A DNA stretch of 64,000 nucleotides from Mycobacterium sp. 050128. GTDB lineage: Bacteria > Actinomycetota > Actinomycetes > Mycobacteriales > Mycobacteriaceae. A program made the translations under genes and the position numbers. Below, piece by piece: positions 7,692-17,226 of this stretch; the first letter of the stretch is position 1; every line of letters begins with the position of its first letter. The DNA lies in the NCBI RefSeq assembly GCF_036409155.1, contig NZ_JAZGLW010000002.1, positions 310,001 through 374,000 of the forward strand. Direction: 5' to 3'. The notes below the pieces were generated by a model. The model was not told the DNA's origin, searched no databases, and saw only the letters and a list, made by a program, of their open reading frames with translations.

Positions 7692-8476
7692 CAATCACTC
7701 ATCGGCAGCACGAACGACGGTGTGATGGTCTGCGGCTCACCACTGCGGCGCACCGCGGTGCCCGCCACGTAGAACTCAACGGTGTGATGTCCCCAGGCGT
7801 AATTCGAGATGGCGAAATGCACGCCCACGACGCCGTTTGCACCGTCGCGCTCGGCCTCGCTCTGCATGCGCGTCATGGCCAGCTCCCGCGCCTGGTAGCT
7901 GCCCTGCGTCCACTGCGGCATCTCGGCGTTGCGCCCGACCTGACCAAGTGTTCGCAGAAAGCCTTGCACGGCGATGTGAAACACACAGTTGCCCATCACG
8001 AATGCGACCGGCGCGAACCCGGAACGCAGCAGGGTGGTCAGATCCTGGCCGGACAAGTGGCTGCTGAATGCCTGCCCGTTGGGCCTCCGAAACGCTCCCG
8101 GCTTGGCGACGTATCGCACGGCGGTTCCGACCGCGATGAATTCGAGGTGTTCGCCTTCGCCTTGATGACGCCAATCGAGCCGGACCCCGACCACGCCATC
8201 GGCGCCCAGCGCATCGGCTTCGGCCTGCATGCGCGACATCGCATTCCAGCGCGCCCGGTAGGTCGCGTCGGTCAGCACGGGCAACTCCGACTGCTGCCGG
8301 ATGCCGGTGAACTGATAGCCGACGTGGTAGACGGAGACCCCCATCACGAGTTCCATCGGCTCGAATCCGGCGCCATGCAGCAGCGCGAACTCGTTGATCG
8401 AAAGGTCAGAAGTCCATAGCTTCCCGGCATGCGAGAGACGTTCGCTGGCGACGGGGTCGAGCTGGTTCGGTTCCAT
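7691..8476 (-). CDS. Tandem-duplicated YbjQ-like (heavy-metal-binding-fold) protein
   Basis: 261 residues made of two copies of a ~115-residue domain related to the YbjQ/UPF0145 fold. Copy 1 (about residues 28-140) contains GFEPMELVMGVSVYHVGYQ and MSRMQAEADALGADGVVGVRLD; copy 2 (about 150-255) contains GFAPVAFVMGNCVFHIAVQ and MTRMQSEAERDGANGVVGVHF. YbjQ proteins form pentameric rings; biochemical role unknown. The ATG at 8474-8476 has GGAGGG upstream, so the longer frame to 8536 is rejected. Its stop overlaps the next gene's start. Confidence 0.82.
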   Translation of the reverse strand: MEPNQLDPVASERLSHAGKLWTSDLSINEFALLHGAGFEPMELVMGVSVYHVGYQFTGIRQQSELPVLTDATYRARWNAMSRMQAEADALGADGVVGVRLDWRHQGEGEHLEFIAVGTAVRYVAKPGAFRRPNGQAFSSHLSGQDLTTLLRSGFAPVAFVMGNCVFHIAVQGFLRTLGQVGRNAEMPQWTQGSYQARELAMTRMQSEAERDGANGVVGVHFAISNYAWGHHTVEFYVAGTAVRRSGEPQTITPSFVLPMSD

Positions 8477-8618
8477 TGTCAAAGACCCTCCTGCGGTTCG
8501 CAGCCAGCGTAGGCCGCAGTGCCTTCGGACACACACGTAACGTGCGACATTGTCGACGGAGTGGACGTAACGATGCCCTGTCTACCGGTGGCCGGCTACC
8601 GACGATGCACTCGCGGCC

Positions 8619-10022
8619 TCAGGCATCCGGCGAGTAGCTGTCGTCGACCTGGCTATCGCGGCACTCCAGCAGCTCTTTGAGCGCATCGGGAAACGCGTCG
8701 GCCATGCCCCACAGGTCGGGCAACAGGTCCGGGCAGCCGATCAGGCCGATGCCGAGTTCTCCGTTGAGCGACATCACGGTGATGTTGAGCCCGGCGTCGC
8801 CGATGATCGGCCCGAGCGGGTAGATCGTGTCGACGCGGCACCCCAGGAAATACAGTTGGTCCTGCGGGCCCGGCACGTTCGACAACACCAGATTGAACGC
8901 GCTGCGGTTGATCGGAAGGTGCGGCAGCACGCGCATCGCGGCACCGAACATCGTCGGGCCGCCGAACTGCGTCCAGTCGTGCAGGAGGGTTGGACCCAGA
9001 GCCGCGGTGTGCTCTTTGGCGGCCTTGTTTCCAACCGCGATCGCGCGGATCCGTTCGGCCGGATCACTGATTTGGCTTTCCACCCGGCAGAACATCCAGG
9101 TGGTCTGGTTGCGCCCGGGGCGATCGGACTTGCCGTGCACAGACACCGGCACGGCGGCCACCAGCGGGTTGTCGGGCAGCTCACCGCGCTCGAGCAGGAA
9201 ACGCCGCAACGCCCCGGCGCACAACGCCACGACGACGTCGTTGACGGTCACCCCGAAGCGGTCCTTGACTCGCTTGACGTCGCGCATGTCCAGCTGCGTG
9301 TACGCGACGTTGCGGTAGCGCGTTACGCGACCGTTGAGCGGGGACGACGGGGCCGAGAACGGCGCGGCCATCGTGCGGCCGTCGCGCGCCCGCAGCACGG
9401 TCTGCGCCAACGTCAACATGGTCGAGGGCACCACGGTCGCCAACCGCAAGGGCCGGCGGGCAAAGCCCATCAGTCCGCTCACGGCGATCCGCACGGGGTT
9501 ACCGCCGCCCGCACCGGTGACCGCCTTCGGGGCCGGCGCATCGGGTTCCGCGCTGCACAGGTGGGCCAGCAAATTGGCACCCACGACGCCGTCGACCAGC
9601 GCATGATGCACCTTGAGCATCATCACGACCGCGTCACTGTTGGCGCCGCCCTGCAACACCCACATCTCCCAGAGCGGTCGATCCCGATCCAGCGGCAGCC
9701 CGGCGATATACCCGCAGATCTCGGCCAGCTCCCGGCGCCCCCCGGGCGCCGGGACACCGACGTGCTGCAAATGGTGCTCGAGCTGGAACTTATCGTCGTC
9801 CACCCACACGGGGTGATCGAAATTCAGCTGGTGGTCGACGAGTTTCATCCGGAACTCCGGCACCGCCGCGATGCTCTTCGCTAACGCGGCGCGAAACCCG
9901 GCGTAGCTGTAGCCCCCCGGCATGGTCGACGTGTCCAACTCCAACACGCAACACACATTCAATGGCTGGGTCGGCGTCTCCAAATAGAGAAAAAACGCAT
10001 CCAGCCCGCTCAGTCGTTCCAT
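8619..10022 (-). CDS. WS/DGAT wax-ester synthase / diacylglycerol acyltransferase
   Basis: 467-residue acyl-CoA-dependent acyltransferase that esterifies diacylglycerol or long-chain alcohols to make storage lipid, normally associated with the membrane or lipid droplets. The start MERLSGLDAFFLYLETP is characteristic of the family. The catalytic motif HHxxxDG is intact as HHALVDG at residues 139-145, and the C-terminal half has the usual SNVPGP motif. It is one of the many paralogues typical of mycobacteria. The start is an ATG at 10020-10022. Monocistronic, divergent from the ABC transporter operon. Confidence 0.93.
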   Translation of the reverse strand: MERLSGLDAFFLYLETPTQPLNVCCVLELDTSTMPGGYSYAGFRAALAKSIAAVPEFRMKLVDHQLNFDHPVWVDDDKFQLEHHLQHVGVPAPGGRRELAEICGYIAGLPLDRDRPLWEMWVLQGGANSDAVVMMLKVHHALVDGVVGANLLAHLCSAEPDAPAPKAVTGAGGGNPVRIAVSGLMGFARRPLRLATVVPSTMLTLAQTVLRARDGRTMAAPFSAPSSPLNGRVTRYRNVAYTQLDMRDVKRVKDRFGVTVNDVVVALCAGALRRFLLERGELPDNPLVAAVPVSVHGKSDRPGRNQTTWMFCRVESQISDPAERIRAIAVGNKAAKEHTAALGPTLLHDWTQFGGPTMFGAAMRVLPHLPINRSAFNLVLSNVPGPQDQLYFLGCRVDTIYPLGPIIGDAGLNITVMSLNGELGIGLIGCPDLLPDLWGMADAFPDALKELLECRDSQVDDSYSPDA

Positions 10023-10301
10023 AGCCGCCTGCTCGACTAGTGACCTTCGAAAACCCCCCGAACCCCTTGGAGTTTAGGTAGTTGAAAAATGCGGGGCTAC
10101 ACCCCGAGCAAACGCTCTTGGTTAAATTTCGATGACATACCGCCACGGTATTCAACTCGCCGCGGCGGACGGCACCTCCGCATCCCGAACCCCGGGCTGA
10201 ACCCGTCACGGTTGGGTCTCGTTAACCGGGTACCAGCGCCTTGGGCGCCGTGCGGTTAGCGGCAGACGCGCGCTGATTACGTGCGGAGGCGCAGGAGGAT
10301 C
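10023..10301. promoter_or_regulatory. Divergent intergenic region with two inverted repeats
   Basis: This region separates the WS/DGAT gene from the ABC transporter operon. It holds a small hairpin CGGGG-CTACA-CCCCG near 10092-10106 and a perfect inverted repeat ATACCG-CCA-CGGTAT at 10137-10151. Neither is followed by a T-run, so the second is more likely a regulator site than a terminator. The bound protein is unknown. AGGAGG at 10293-10298 is the ribosome binding site of the ATPase. Confidence 0.35.
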
Positions 10302-11045
10302 ATGTTCAGACGAGTCGACACCTGCGATGGACCCAAGCACCAGCTGCTGACCATCGAACTGCGTGATGTGGTGCGGGAATACCGGATTGGCGGACAAACC
10401 GTCCGCGCGCTCGACAAGATCAGCTTGCGGCTCGAGGGTGGGCAATTCGTCTCGATGGTCGGGCCTTCGGGTGCCGGCAAGAGCACGTTGCTGCATTTGC
10501 TCGGCGCGCTGGACTCCCCCGATTCCGGGTCGATCGAATTCGACGGCGACGAGATCGGGCGCCTCAATGACCAACAGCAGTCACAATTTCGCCATCATCG
10601 CGTCGGCTTCATCTTCCAGTTCTTCAATCTCCTACCGACGTTGTCCGCGTGGGAGAACGTCGCCGTCCCGAAGCTGCTCGACGGCGTGCGGCTGGGTAAG
10701 GCCAAACCGGATGCGATTCGTCTGCTAGAGCGGGTGGGCCTCGGCCACCGGACCGAGCACCGGCCGGCGGAACTGTCGGGTGGCCAGATGCAGCGCGTCG
10801 CGGTGGCGCGGGCGCTGATGATGGACCAACCGTTGATCCTGGCCGACGAACCCACCGGAAACCTCGACTCCACCACGGGCGCTTCGATATTGACGCTGCT
10901 CGGCGACGTCGCGCACGAACCCGGACGCGGCCGGCTGGTGGTGATGGTGACTCACAACCCCGAAGCAGCCCAGGCAACCGATCGGGTGATCATGCTGGCC
11001 GACGGGCGCGTCGTGTCCAACGAGCGATCCGCGGTTTTGGTGTGA
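10302..11045 (+). CDS. ABC transporter ATP-binding protein (LolD/MacB-type)
   Basis: 247-residue ATPase that powers the membrane protein encoded immediately downstream. Walker A is GPSGAGKST (residues 54-62), the Q-loop is [12 protein letters not shown], the signature is [15 protein letters not shown], Walker B is [12 protein letters not shown] and the switch His is in VVMVTHN. 'EPTGNLD' and the pairing with a large FtsX-type permease place it in the MacB/LolD mechanotransmission class. ATG 10302 with AGGAGG upstream is preferred to the longer frame from 10281. It overlaps the permease by 4 nt (GTGA). Size and order resemble M. tuberculosis Rv0986-Rv0987, annotated there as an adhesion-component transporter. 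Confidence 0.92.
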   Translation: MFRRVDTCDGPKHQLLTIELRDVVREYRIGGQTVRALDKISLRLEGGQFVSMVGPSGAGKSTLLHLLGALDSPDSGSIEFDGDEIGRLNDQQQSQFRHHRVGFIFQFFNLLPTLSAWENVAVPKLLDGVRLGKAKPDAIRLLERVGLGHRTEHRPAELSGGQMQRVAVARALMMDQPLILADEPTGNLDSTTGASILTLLGDVAHEPGRGRLVVMVTHNPEAAQATDRVIMLADGRVVSNERSAVLV

Positions 11046-13558
11046 GACCGGCTTCGGCGATCAGTGCCACGGCGAGCCGGCTGCGCGTGTTCAGCCTGCG
11101 CGAGCTGGCCGTGCACCGGCGGCGCACATTCGCTTCGATCGCGGTAATGGCCGTCTCCGCAATGTATTTGGTGGCGGTATTCGGCATCTTCGGGTCAATC
11201 ACCGGATCGGTCAATCGACTCAGCGACGGGATCGCCGGCATCGCCTCGCTGGAGGTCTCCGGGATCACCGACGCGGGGTTTCCCGGCGCGCTCGCCGCCG
11301 ACGTCGCCGCGGTGCCCGGCGTGGCGACCGCCGCGCCCATGATCCGGACGACGGTTTCCACCTCCTCGGGGCCGGTGCTGCTGTTCGGCGCCGACGATCG
11401 CCTGGCAGCGCTGGGCGGGGCTCTGAAGAACGCGTTGACAACTGTTGCGCCAGAACAACAAGCGAATCCACCCGGGCCTGCGAACGGGGTCCGCATCGGT
11501 CCGGGAATCGGTCGTGCCAAAGGCGAGACGTTCCAAGTCGGTTCGGGCTCGGTCACGGTGACCGAGGTACTCGCCGGCAAAGAGGTCGCAGCTCTCAACG
11601 GCGGGCATTACGTCCTGGCGCCACTTGCTTTGGCGCAGAACATCACCGGGCGCCAGGGTCAGCTCGACTCTATCCTGATCACGATGAAACCCGGAGCCGA
11701 CCTGAGCCAGGTTCGCGCGGGCGTCAGTGCGGCGGTGAACGGTCGGGCCATCGTCGCCGACCCGAGTATGCGGGCTACCCGGGCCGGCGACGGTGTCAAG
11801 CTGATGAACTACATGGCCCTGATGGGTGCGATGGTGGCGTTGATGGTCGGCGCGTTCTTGATCTACACCACGATGACCATGGCGATCACCCAGCGCCGGC
11901 CGGTCATCTCGATGCTGCGCGCGATCGGGGGCCGGCGTACCGTCATCGTGCGCGACATGCTCGCGGAAGCGGCGATACTCGGGGTGATCGGCGGCGGCAT
12001 CGGCTCGGCCATCGGAATCCTGCTGGGCCGCATCGCGATTGGCCGTCTGCCACCGGCCATGACGCAGGGACTCGAAGCCCGCATCGAATACTGGCTACCC
12101 GGCTACGCGATACCGATCGCCGTCGTGACGACCGCACTCACCAGCGTGGTGGCCTCGGCGATGGCTGCGCGGCAGGTGTACAAGGTCGCACCGATCGAGG
12201 CATTGGCACCGGTCGGAGTGTCAGCGGCCGACCGCGTACCGCACTGGCTGCGGGTCGTGTGCGGTGTCGGGGCCATTGCCGTCTTCGCCGTGTCGATCGC
12301 GGTCGTCGTCACCCAGCGCGGCGTGTTGGCGTTCGTCGCGATGTCGGCCGTGTTCTCTGCTGAAGTCGCACTGGGTTTCGCGCTCACCATGCCGATCGTC
12401 AACGCCGCGGCCACTACCGCGCGGATATTCGGCACCGTCGGTGCCCTTGCCGCGGCCACCATCGAGCGTGCACCGCGACGGGTGTGGGCGACGGTAATGA
12501 CGGTGGTGATCGCGGTCATCACGACCGTCACGATCACCGGCACGAACAACGACATGATCCGATCCGCGCGGAGCATTTTCGCACCGGTGGCGCAGACCCC
12601 GGTGTGGGTGACCGCGAATCCTCCGGACAGCTACCCGACTGACTCGCTACCGCAAGGACTTTCCGAGAAATTGGCCGCCGTTCCGGGCGTCGCGCATGTC
12701 ACCGAGGGTTCGTACGGATTCGCCGAGGTCGGGGGCACCCGGGTGATGCTCGACGGGTTCTCCGCCGGGACCGCCGATCCGCTGTACCGGGCGCTGGACC
12801 GGCAAGTGCGCGACGATGTGCTGGCCGGTCGCGGGGTGGTGCTCTCGCAGAATCTGGGCAAGACCTTGCACGTTCGGGTCGGCGACCAACTCCGGATGCA
12901 GACCCCGCACGGCGTCCAGCAGGCGACGGTGCTGGGCCTGGTGCCCTATTTCTCGACGGTCATCGGCACCTTGGGATTGAGTCTGGATCGGATGCGGGCG
13001 TGGTTCGACCGTCCAATCGCGACGACGCTGCAGATCGCCGCGACCCCGGGCGTGGATCCGCATCGCCTCTTAGCCGATGTCCGCGCGGCGGTGCCGGCGC
13101 CGATCTACGTCTATGACGGCAACGCAGAGCTGGCGGGGCTTGAAGCGCCGATGCATCAGAGCATGTTCATCGCCAACGCCGTCTGGATCATCGTCGTGCT
13201 GGTCGCCGCCGTCGCGCTGCTCAACACGCTGACGCTTTCCGTGCTCGAACGCCGACGCGAAATCGGTGTGCTGCGGGCAATGGGATCCAGCCGACGGTTC
13301 ACGCTGCGGATGGTGCTGGCCGAGGCGGCCGGAATCGGTTTTGTGGGCGGTGTTTTGGGGCTGGTGTTCGGATGCGCGGACCAGTGGCTGTTCAGTCTGG
13401 TCAGCGGCGACATGATGAACTTCCGCGTCACGTTCCATCCGAGTTGGATCGCCCTCGCCTTTACCGCCGGCGCGTTGGCGATCAGCCTGCTCGGCTCGGT
13501 GCCGCCGGCCCGACGCGCGGCGCGCCTGAACATCATCGAAGCTGTCGGCGTCGACTAG
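11042..13558 (+). CDS. ABC transporter permease with two FtsX domains
   Basis: 838-residue membrane protein. An N-terminal helix (TFASIAVMAVSAMYLVAVFGIFG) leads to a large extracytoplasmic domain, then a first FtsX block of helices (residues ~255-390), central helices (~405-500), a second extracytoplasmic domain and a C-terminal FtsX block (~710-830). This is the usual layout of fused MacB-like permeases, which use ATP hydrolysis in the cytoplasm to move periplasmic or cell-wall substrates. The GTG start overlaps the ATPase stop by 4 nt. Substrate unknown; Rv0987 (855 aa) is the closest size match I recall. Confidence 0.9.
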   Translation: MRPASAISATASRLRVFSLRELAVHRRRTFASIAVMAVSAMYLVAVFGIFGSITGSVNRLSDGIAGIASLEVSGITDAGFPGALAADVAAVPGVATAAPMIRTTVSTSSGPVLLFGADDRLAALGGALKNALTTVAPEQQANPPGPANGVRIGPGIGRAKGETFQVGSGSVTVTEVLAGKEVAALNGGHYVLAPLALAQNITGRQGQLDSILITMKPGADLSQVRAGVSAAVNGRAIVADPSMRATRAGDGVKLMNYMALMGAMVALMVGAFLIYTTMTMAITQRRPVISMLRAIGGRRTVIVRDMLAEAAILGVIGGGIGSAIGILLGRIAIGRLPPAMTQGLEARIEYWLPGYAIPIAVVTTALTSVVASAMAARQVYKVAPIEALAPVGVSAADRVPHWLRVVCGVGAIAVFAVSIAVVVTQRGVLAFVAMSAVFSAEVALGFALTMPIVNAAATTARIFGTVGALAAATIERAPRRVWATVMTVVIAVITTVTITGTNNDMIRSARSIFAPVAQTPVWVTANPPDSYPTDSLPQGLSEKLAAVPGVAHVTEGSYGFAEVGGTRVMLDGFSAGTADPLYRALDRQVRDDVLAGRGVVLSQNLGKTLHVRVGDQLRMQTPHGVQQATVLGLVPYFSTVIGTLGLSLDRMRAWFDRPIATTLQIAATPGVDPHRLLADVRAAVPAPIYVYDGNAELAGLEAPMHQSMFIANAVWIIVVLVAAVALLNTLTLSVLERRREIGVLRAMGSSRRFTLRMVLAEAAGIGFVGGVLGLVFGCADQWLFSLVSGDMMNFRVTFHPSWIALAFTAGALAISLLGSVPPARRAARLNIIEAVGVD

Positions 13559-13561
13559 GTA

Positions 13562-14167
13562 CTACTCCACGAGCGTGGCGAACCCCTGCAGATGGGGTTT
13601 GCACGGAAACGGCACCGGGGTGCGCGGGAGGCTGCGCAGCCCCGCGGTATCGAATCCGGCGGCCGCGATCGCGTCGACGGTGCGCCGGTTCGGTTTACAC
13701 CCCGCAGCAAACCAGGACCACGGCTTGGCGATCAGATCCTGGAGTCGGCCCGTCGCGCCCTCGCCGCGCACGTGCTCGAGAACGACCAGTCGGCCGCCCG
13801 GCATCAGGACCCGGCGGACCTCGGCCAGCGTCGCAGTGACGTCGTCGACCGAGCACAACACCAACCCGATGTGTACCGAGTCGAAACTGTTGTCGCCGAA
13901 AGGTATTGACTCGCCGGTACCTTCGACGATATCGGCCGCGATGCCGTTGCGCATTGCGAGACGAGACGCCATCTGCCGGAACGTGGCCACCGGCTCGACC
14001 GCCGAGATGGAAGTCACCGCGGACGGGACGAACTTCAGGTCGGCTCCCGGCCCCAGCCCCACCATTAGCAGCCGGCCGGTCGCGTGCGCCATCGCGTCTC
14101 GGCGATACCGGTTGTAAAAGAGGCGATCGAAGACCGGCTGGCCGAACCGATATATGTAGGGAAACAA
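13562..14167 (-). CDS. SAM-dependent methyltransferase (UbiE/Methyltransf_11-like)
   Basis: 201-residue class I methyltransferase. Motif I is LLMVGLGPGADLKF, the acidic motif is ISAVEPVATF, and SFDSVHIGLVLCSVDD and LMPGGRLVVLEHVRGEG complete the UbiE/Methyltransf_11 pattern; the C-terminal part (KPWSWFAAGCKPNRRTVDAI) resembles the METTL7-like group of small lipid-associated methyltransferases. It appears to begin at a TTG (14165-14167), 4 nt after the stop of the DUF4389 gene, so translational coupling is likely. Convergent with the ABC permease, 3 bp apart. Confidence 0.82.
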   Translation of the reverse strand: MFPYIYRFGQPVFDRLFYNRYRRDAMAHATGRLLMVGLGPGADLKFVPSAVTSISAVEPVATFRQMASRLAMRNGIAADIVEGTGESIPFGDNSFDSVHIGLVLCSVDDVTATLAEVRRVLMPGGRLVVLEHVRGEGATGRLQDLIAKPWSWFAAGCKPNRRTVDAIAAAGFDTAGLRSLPRTPVPFPCKPHLQGFATLVE

Positions 14168-14171
14168 CGGA

Positions 14172-14819
14172 TTACCGGGCGTAGCGGCTACCTAAGTCCA
14201 TTCGAAAAGGCGGGTACTCGTCACGCATCAACGATACATACACCGCGACCCGGTAGCGCCATCGCACAATGCCCATCAACAGATCGAAGATGCCCTGCGG
14301 AATCGTGCCGGTGCACAACAACGCCACCGCGGACATCACACACAGCACCTGAAGCAGCGGCTCCATCGCCCAGCACAACAGGACCTGCGGGGCGCCCAAC
14401 AACCACGTCTTCACCAGGACGGCCCAATTCGTCAGGTGCTCGGGATATTCGACATCGAGTTCGCCCGGATAGTCGGGCCGCGCCGCCAGGGTGAAGGGCG
14501 GATATTTGTCGGTGCTGTTCATCGGGAACCGGTAGTTCATGACTCGCCACGACCAGCGCAGCACACCGACATTGAAGTCGAAGATCGGGCGCGGATACCG
14601 CCCGGTGAACAGGATCGCCACGCCGGCAACGACTGTCAGGATCGGATACACCAGATAGAGAACAATCAGGATGGGATAGTGCGGCACGGCCAGCACACAC
14701 CACTTTAGGAGCCAAAGCCAGCGCGACGGCGCGTCGAAATCGGCTCGCACGCGGACGGTCTCGACCTCCGCGTGGGCCGGTTGGATCCCGACGACGTGCG
14801 GCGCGGTCACCGTGGGCAT
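14172..14819 (-). CDS. DUF4389-family membrane protein
   Basis: 215 residues. Helices are evident near residues 35-75 (WLLKWCVLAVPHYPILIVLYLVYPILTVVAGVAILFTG, probably two) and 130-165 (VLVKTWLLGAPQVLLCWAMEPLLQVLCVMSAVALLCTG, probably two). The repeated motifs PRPIFDFNVGVLRWSWRVMNYRF and PQGIFDLLMGIVRWRYRVAVYV are the hallmark of DUF4389, and both halves end in YPPF. Function unknown. Its ATG overlaps the monooxygenase stop by 13 nt. Confidence 0.85.
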   Translation of the reverse strand: MPTVTAPHVVGIQPAHAEVETVRVRADFDAPSRWLWLLKWCVLAVPHYPILIVLYLVYPILTVVAGVAILFTGRYPRPIFDFNVGVLRWSWRVMNYRFPMNSTDKYPPFTLAARPDYPGELDVEYPEHLTNWAVLVKTWLLGAPQVLLCWAMEPLLQVLCVMSAVALLCTGTIPQGIFDLLMGIVRWRYRVAVYVSLMRDEYPPFRMDLGSRYAR

Positions 14820-16138
14820 CGCCTAGTCGAAGTTGCTGCCGCGAGCGCGCGATCCATCTCCGCCGCCATACGCGGGTGGCTGGTCATCCGCACGAAATTT
14901 GTCAATGCCCAGGTGTGCAACCGATCCGGCAGGAACGCCGCCGGTCTCAACACGGATTCGCGATGTGAAACTTGCAGCGAAGCCACCGCCGACACCGCGC
15001 CCACCTGGTGTCGCCGGGTCTTTTCGTATGAGCGCAGCGCGCGCGATAGCTCGGCCCGGCAGCTGCCGGCGTCCAGATCCGAAATCGTCTTGCACAACAC
15101 CATGGTGTCGAGCAGCGCCTGATTCGTCCCCTGCGCGAAGGTGGGCGGCATCGTGTGCGCGGCATCGCCGAGCAACGTCACCGGACCGGCGCTCAGCGGC
15201 GCGGTCATCGGATGCCGGAAATGCGGGTAGGGCGACTGGGCCAAATCGTCGTCGGTCAGTTTCGCGAGGACCCGATCGACCGGATCAGACCAGCCGGCGA
15301 AGGTCGACCGGATCGCTTCGATCGGGCGATGTGGCCGAATGAAGTCGTGGGACCACGGCATGTCGAACCACCACTGCACGTAGGAACCGCCGGCCGGCCA
15401 GACACCGGTGTTCCCGGTAGCGCCGATGACGAGATACGCGGTCTGCCTGTCGACGATCTCGGGCACGCTGGCCAGCCCCTGCCAGCTGCACCAGCCGGTG
15501 GGCTCGGCGGCCGGCGCGCCGACCACGTCCCGGATCACCGAATGCAGACCGTCGGCGCCGATCAGCACGTCGCCTTCGGCCACGCGTCCGTCCTCGAGCC
15601 CGACCGCTACGCCGTCGGGCATCGTGATGACCTGGGCGGCACGCGCGTTGCAGCGGATGCGATCGGCCGGAAAGTCCGTCAGCAGCCGTTCCAGCAGGAC
15701 CCGGCGTGGCACCATCCGAACGGGCGCGCCCAAGCGCTGCACCATCGCGTTGACGTCCAGCGTGGCGACTCGGCGCCCGCTCGACGTGAGCAAACGCACG
15801 CTGGACAGCAGCTGACCGGCCCCATCCATGTCGACGCCCAGCTGCCGCAATACCGTCTCACCGTTGGACCAGATGGTGATCGCGCCCCCGCCTGCGCGCG
15901 TATCCGTGCGCTGGTCGAAGACCGTGACGTCGTGGCCGTCCCGGAGCAATCCCCGGGCAACCGAAATGCCGCTCACTCCCGCACCGATCACCAGGACCTT
16001 AAGTGGTCGCCCGGACCGCGCCTTCGAGGACGGGAGCCAGCTGATGTGGCTGCTGGCGCTTGCGCGATCGCGCTGTTGTGTCCGCCCTCTGGTCCTGCGC
16101 CCCAGTGGGTGGTCAGCGATCTTGCTTCGGCTCGTCAC
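14807..16138 (-). CDS. FAD-dependent monooxygenase (PHBH/UbiH-like), start uncertain
   Basis: Flavoprotein hydroxylase of the class A family. The FAD fold starts LKVLVIGAGVSGISVARGLLRDG (Leu codon at 16001-16003), the conserved Arg lies in VPRRVLLERLL, DVLIGADGLHSVIR is the DG motif and LLGDAAHTMPPTFAQGTNQALLD is the GD motif. Substrate unknown. Family members normally begin MKVLVIGAG, but here that codon is CTT and no ATG/GTG/TTG lies nearby; the closest in-frame starts are GTGs at 16136-16138 (AGGAGA immediately before, too close for an ideal site) and 16148-16150. The ~45 extra N-terminal residues are Arg/Ser-rich and unlike the family. Confidence 0.82.
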   Translation of the reverse strand: MTSRSKIADHPLGRRTRGRTQQRDRASASSHISWLPSSKARSGRPLKVLVIGAGVSGISVARGLLRDGHDVTVFDQRTDTRAGGGAITIWSNGETVLRQLGVDMDGAGQLLSSVRLLTSSGRRVATLDVNAMVQRLGAPVRMVPRRVLLERLLTDFPADRIRCNARAAQVITMPDGVAVGLEDGRVAEGDVLIGADGLHSVIRDVVGAPAAEPTGWCSWQGLASVPEIVDRQTAYLVIGATGNTGVWPAGGSYVQWWFDMPWSHDFIRPHRPIEAIRSTFAGWSDPVDRVLAKLTDDDLAQSPYPHFRHPMTAPLSAGPVTLLGDAAHTMPPTFAQGTNQALLDTMVLCKTISDLDAGSCRAELSRALRSYEKTRRHQVGAVSAVASLQVSHRESVLRPAAFLPDRLHTWALTNFVRMTSHPRMAAEMDRALAAATSTRRCPR

Positions 16139-16344
16139 TCTCCTGGACACGCAAGCACGCTTGAATCGGTTCAAGGCAGAGGGCACTCGAATTGCTGTCC
16201 GCGACGGAGATATGCGCGACGCCAGCCGGGCACCGGCACAATCGGAAAAGGCCGAATCCGTCACTACCCGAAGTGAAGTCACACACCGCATCTCGGCCGG
16301 GCGATCCCTTCGGACAACACGGGATGTCAATTTCGAGGTTGCGG

Positions 16345-17226
16345 CTAGCGGCGCGCACCGATCATCTTGTGCAGGTCCTCGATCCCCCACGGCGCGGCAT
16401 CATGGTGGTCGCGATAGCCCAGCAGGGACGGGACCGGGCGATCAAACCGGCCGACGAATCCGCCTGCGGCAACAAGGATCTGACCGGTCACGTCGCGCGA
16501 CAGGTCGCTGGCGAGATACGCGTAGAGCGGTGCCACAAACGCGGGCGGGGCACTATCCAGCGAGGCCCGCATCGTCACGTCGTCCAGCAATCCGCGGCGG
16601 TGCAAATCCGCGATGTGCTTTTCATAGTCGTCTCCGGTGGAAAGGCGTGTCCGTGCGCCGGGGCACACCACGTTGGCCCGCACGCCTTTGGCTTTGAGCT
16701 CGGCGGCAATGGCCACCGTCAAGCCGTTGACGGCGCCCTTGCCCGCGGGGTAGCCGGTGCCGCCGTAGTCGCCCAGAAAGGCCACCGAGCTGGTGTTGAC
16801 GATCGTCCCGTGTCCCTGCTCGACCATCGCGCGCGCGGCGATCCGGCAGGTATGGAAGACCGTGCCGATGTGGGCGCCCAACAGGCGATTGAAGTCGCCA
16901 GGCGAGATGTCCAGGATCGAGGAGCCGGGCGGCTCGGCGATACCGGCACAGTTGATCAGGATGTCGAATCGTCCGAACATGTCGCGGCAGGTCTCCACCA
17001 GCGCGGCGGCGACGGCCTCGTCGTCGGCGGCTCCGATCACCGCGGTGGCTCGGCCGCCCGTCGCCGTGACCGCCGCGACGGTGTCCGTCACGGCATCGGC
17101 ATCGCGGCCGTTGACCACCACCGCGGCGCCCAGCTCGGCAAGCAGTTCGACGACCGCGCGGCCGATGCCGCGGCTTCCGCCGGACACCACCGCGCCGCGT
17201 CCGGTGAGTAAGTCCTGGTCGCTCAT
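16345..17226 (-). CDS. Short-chain dehydrogenase/reductase (SDR)
   Basis: 293-residue classical SDR. The dinucleotide-binding motif is VVSGGSRGIG (residues 13-22), NCAG is in LINCAGIAEPP, and the catalytic residues are Ser in VNTSSVAF and Tyr/Lys in GYPAGK. It oxidises or reduces an alcohol/ketone pair with NAD(P). The long C-terminal part (FDRPVPSLLGYRDHHDAAPWGIEDLHKMIG) is typical of a mycobacterial SDR group that includes MaoC-associated enzymes. Start at ATG 17226 (MSDQDLLTG), not the upstream frame to 17241. It is 206 bp upstream of the nearest monooxygenase start candidate. Confidence 0.9.
   Translation of the reverse strand: MSDQDLLTGRGAVVSGGSRGIGRAVVELLAELGAAVVVNGRDADAVTDTVAAVTATGGRATAVIGAADDEAVAAALVETCRDMFGRFDILINCAGIAEPPGSSILDISPGDFNRLLGAHIGTVFHTCRIAARAMVEQGHGTIVNTSSVAFLGDYGGTGYPAGKGAVNGLTVAIAAELKAKGVRANVVCPGARTRLSTGDDYEKHIADLHRRGLLDDVTMRASLDSAPPAFVAPLYAYLASDLSRDVTGQILVAAGGFVGRFDRPVPSLLGYRDHHDAAPWGIEDLHKMIGARR

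Noticed and set aside
8856..9884. Long frame antisense to the WS/DGAT gene
   Set aside because: High-GC third-position bias keeps the opposite strand open; the encoded protein is His/Arg/Gly-rich with no family motif, while the minus-strand frame has HHALVDG.
10092..10106. CGGGG-CTACA-CCCCG as an intrinsic terminator
   Set aside because: There is no following T-run, and it lies between divergent promoters, not after a gene.
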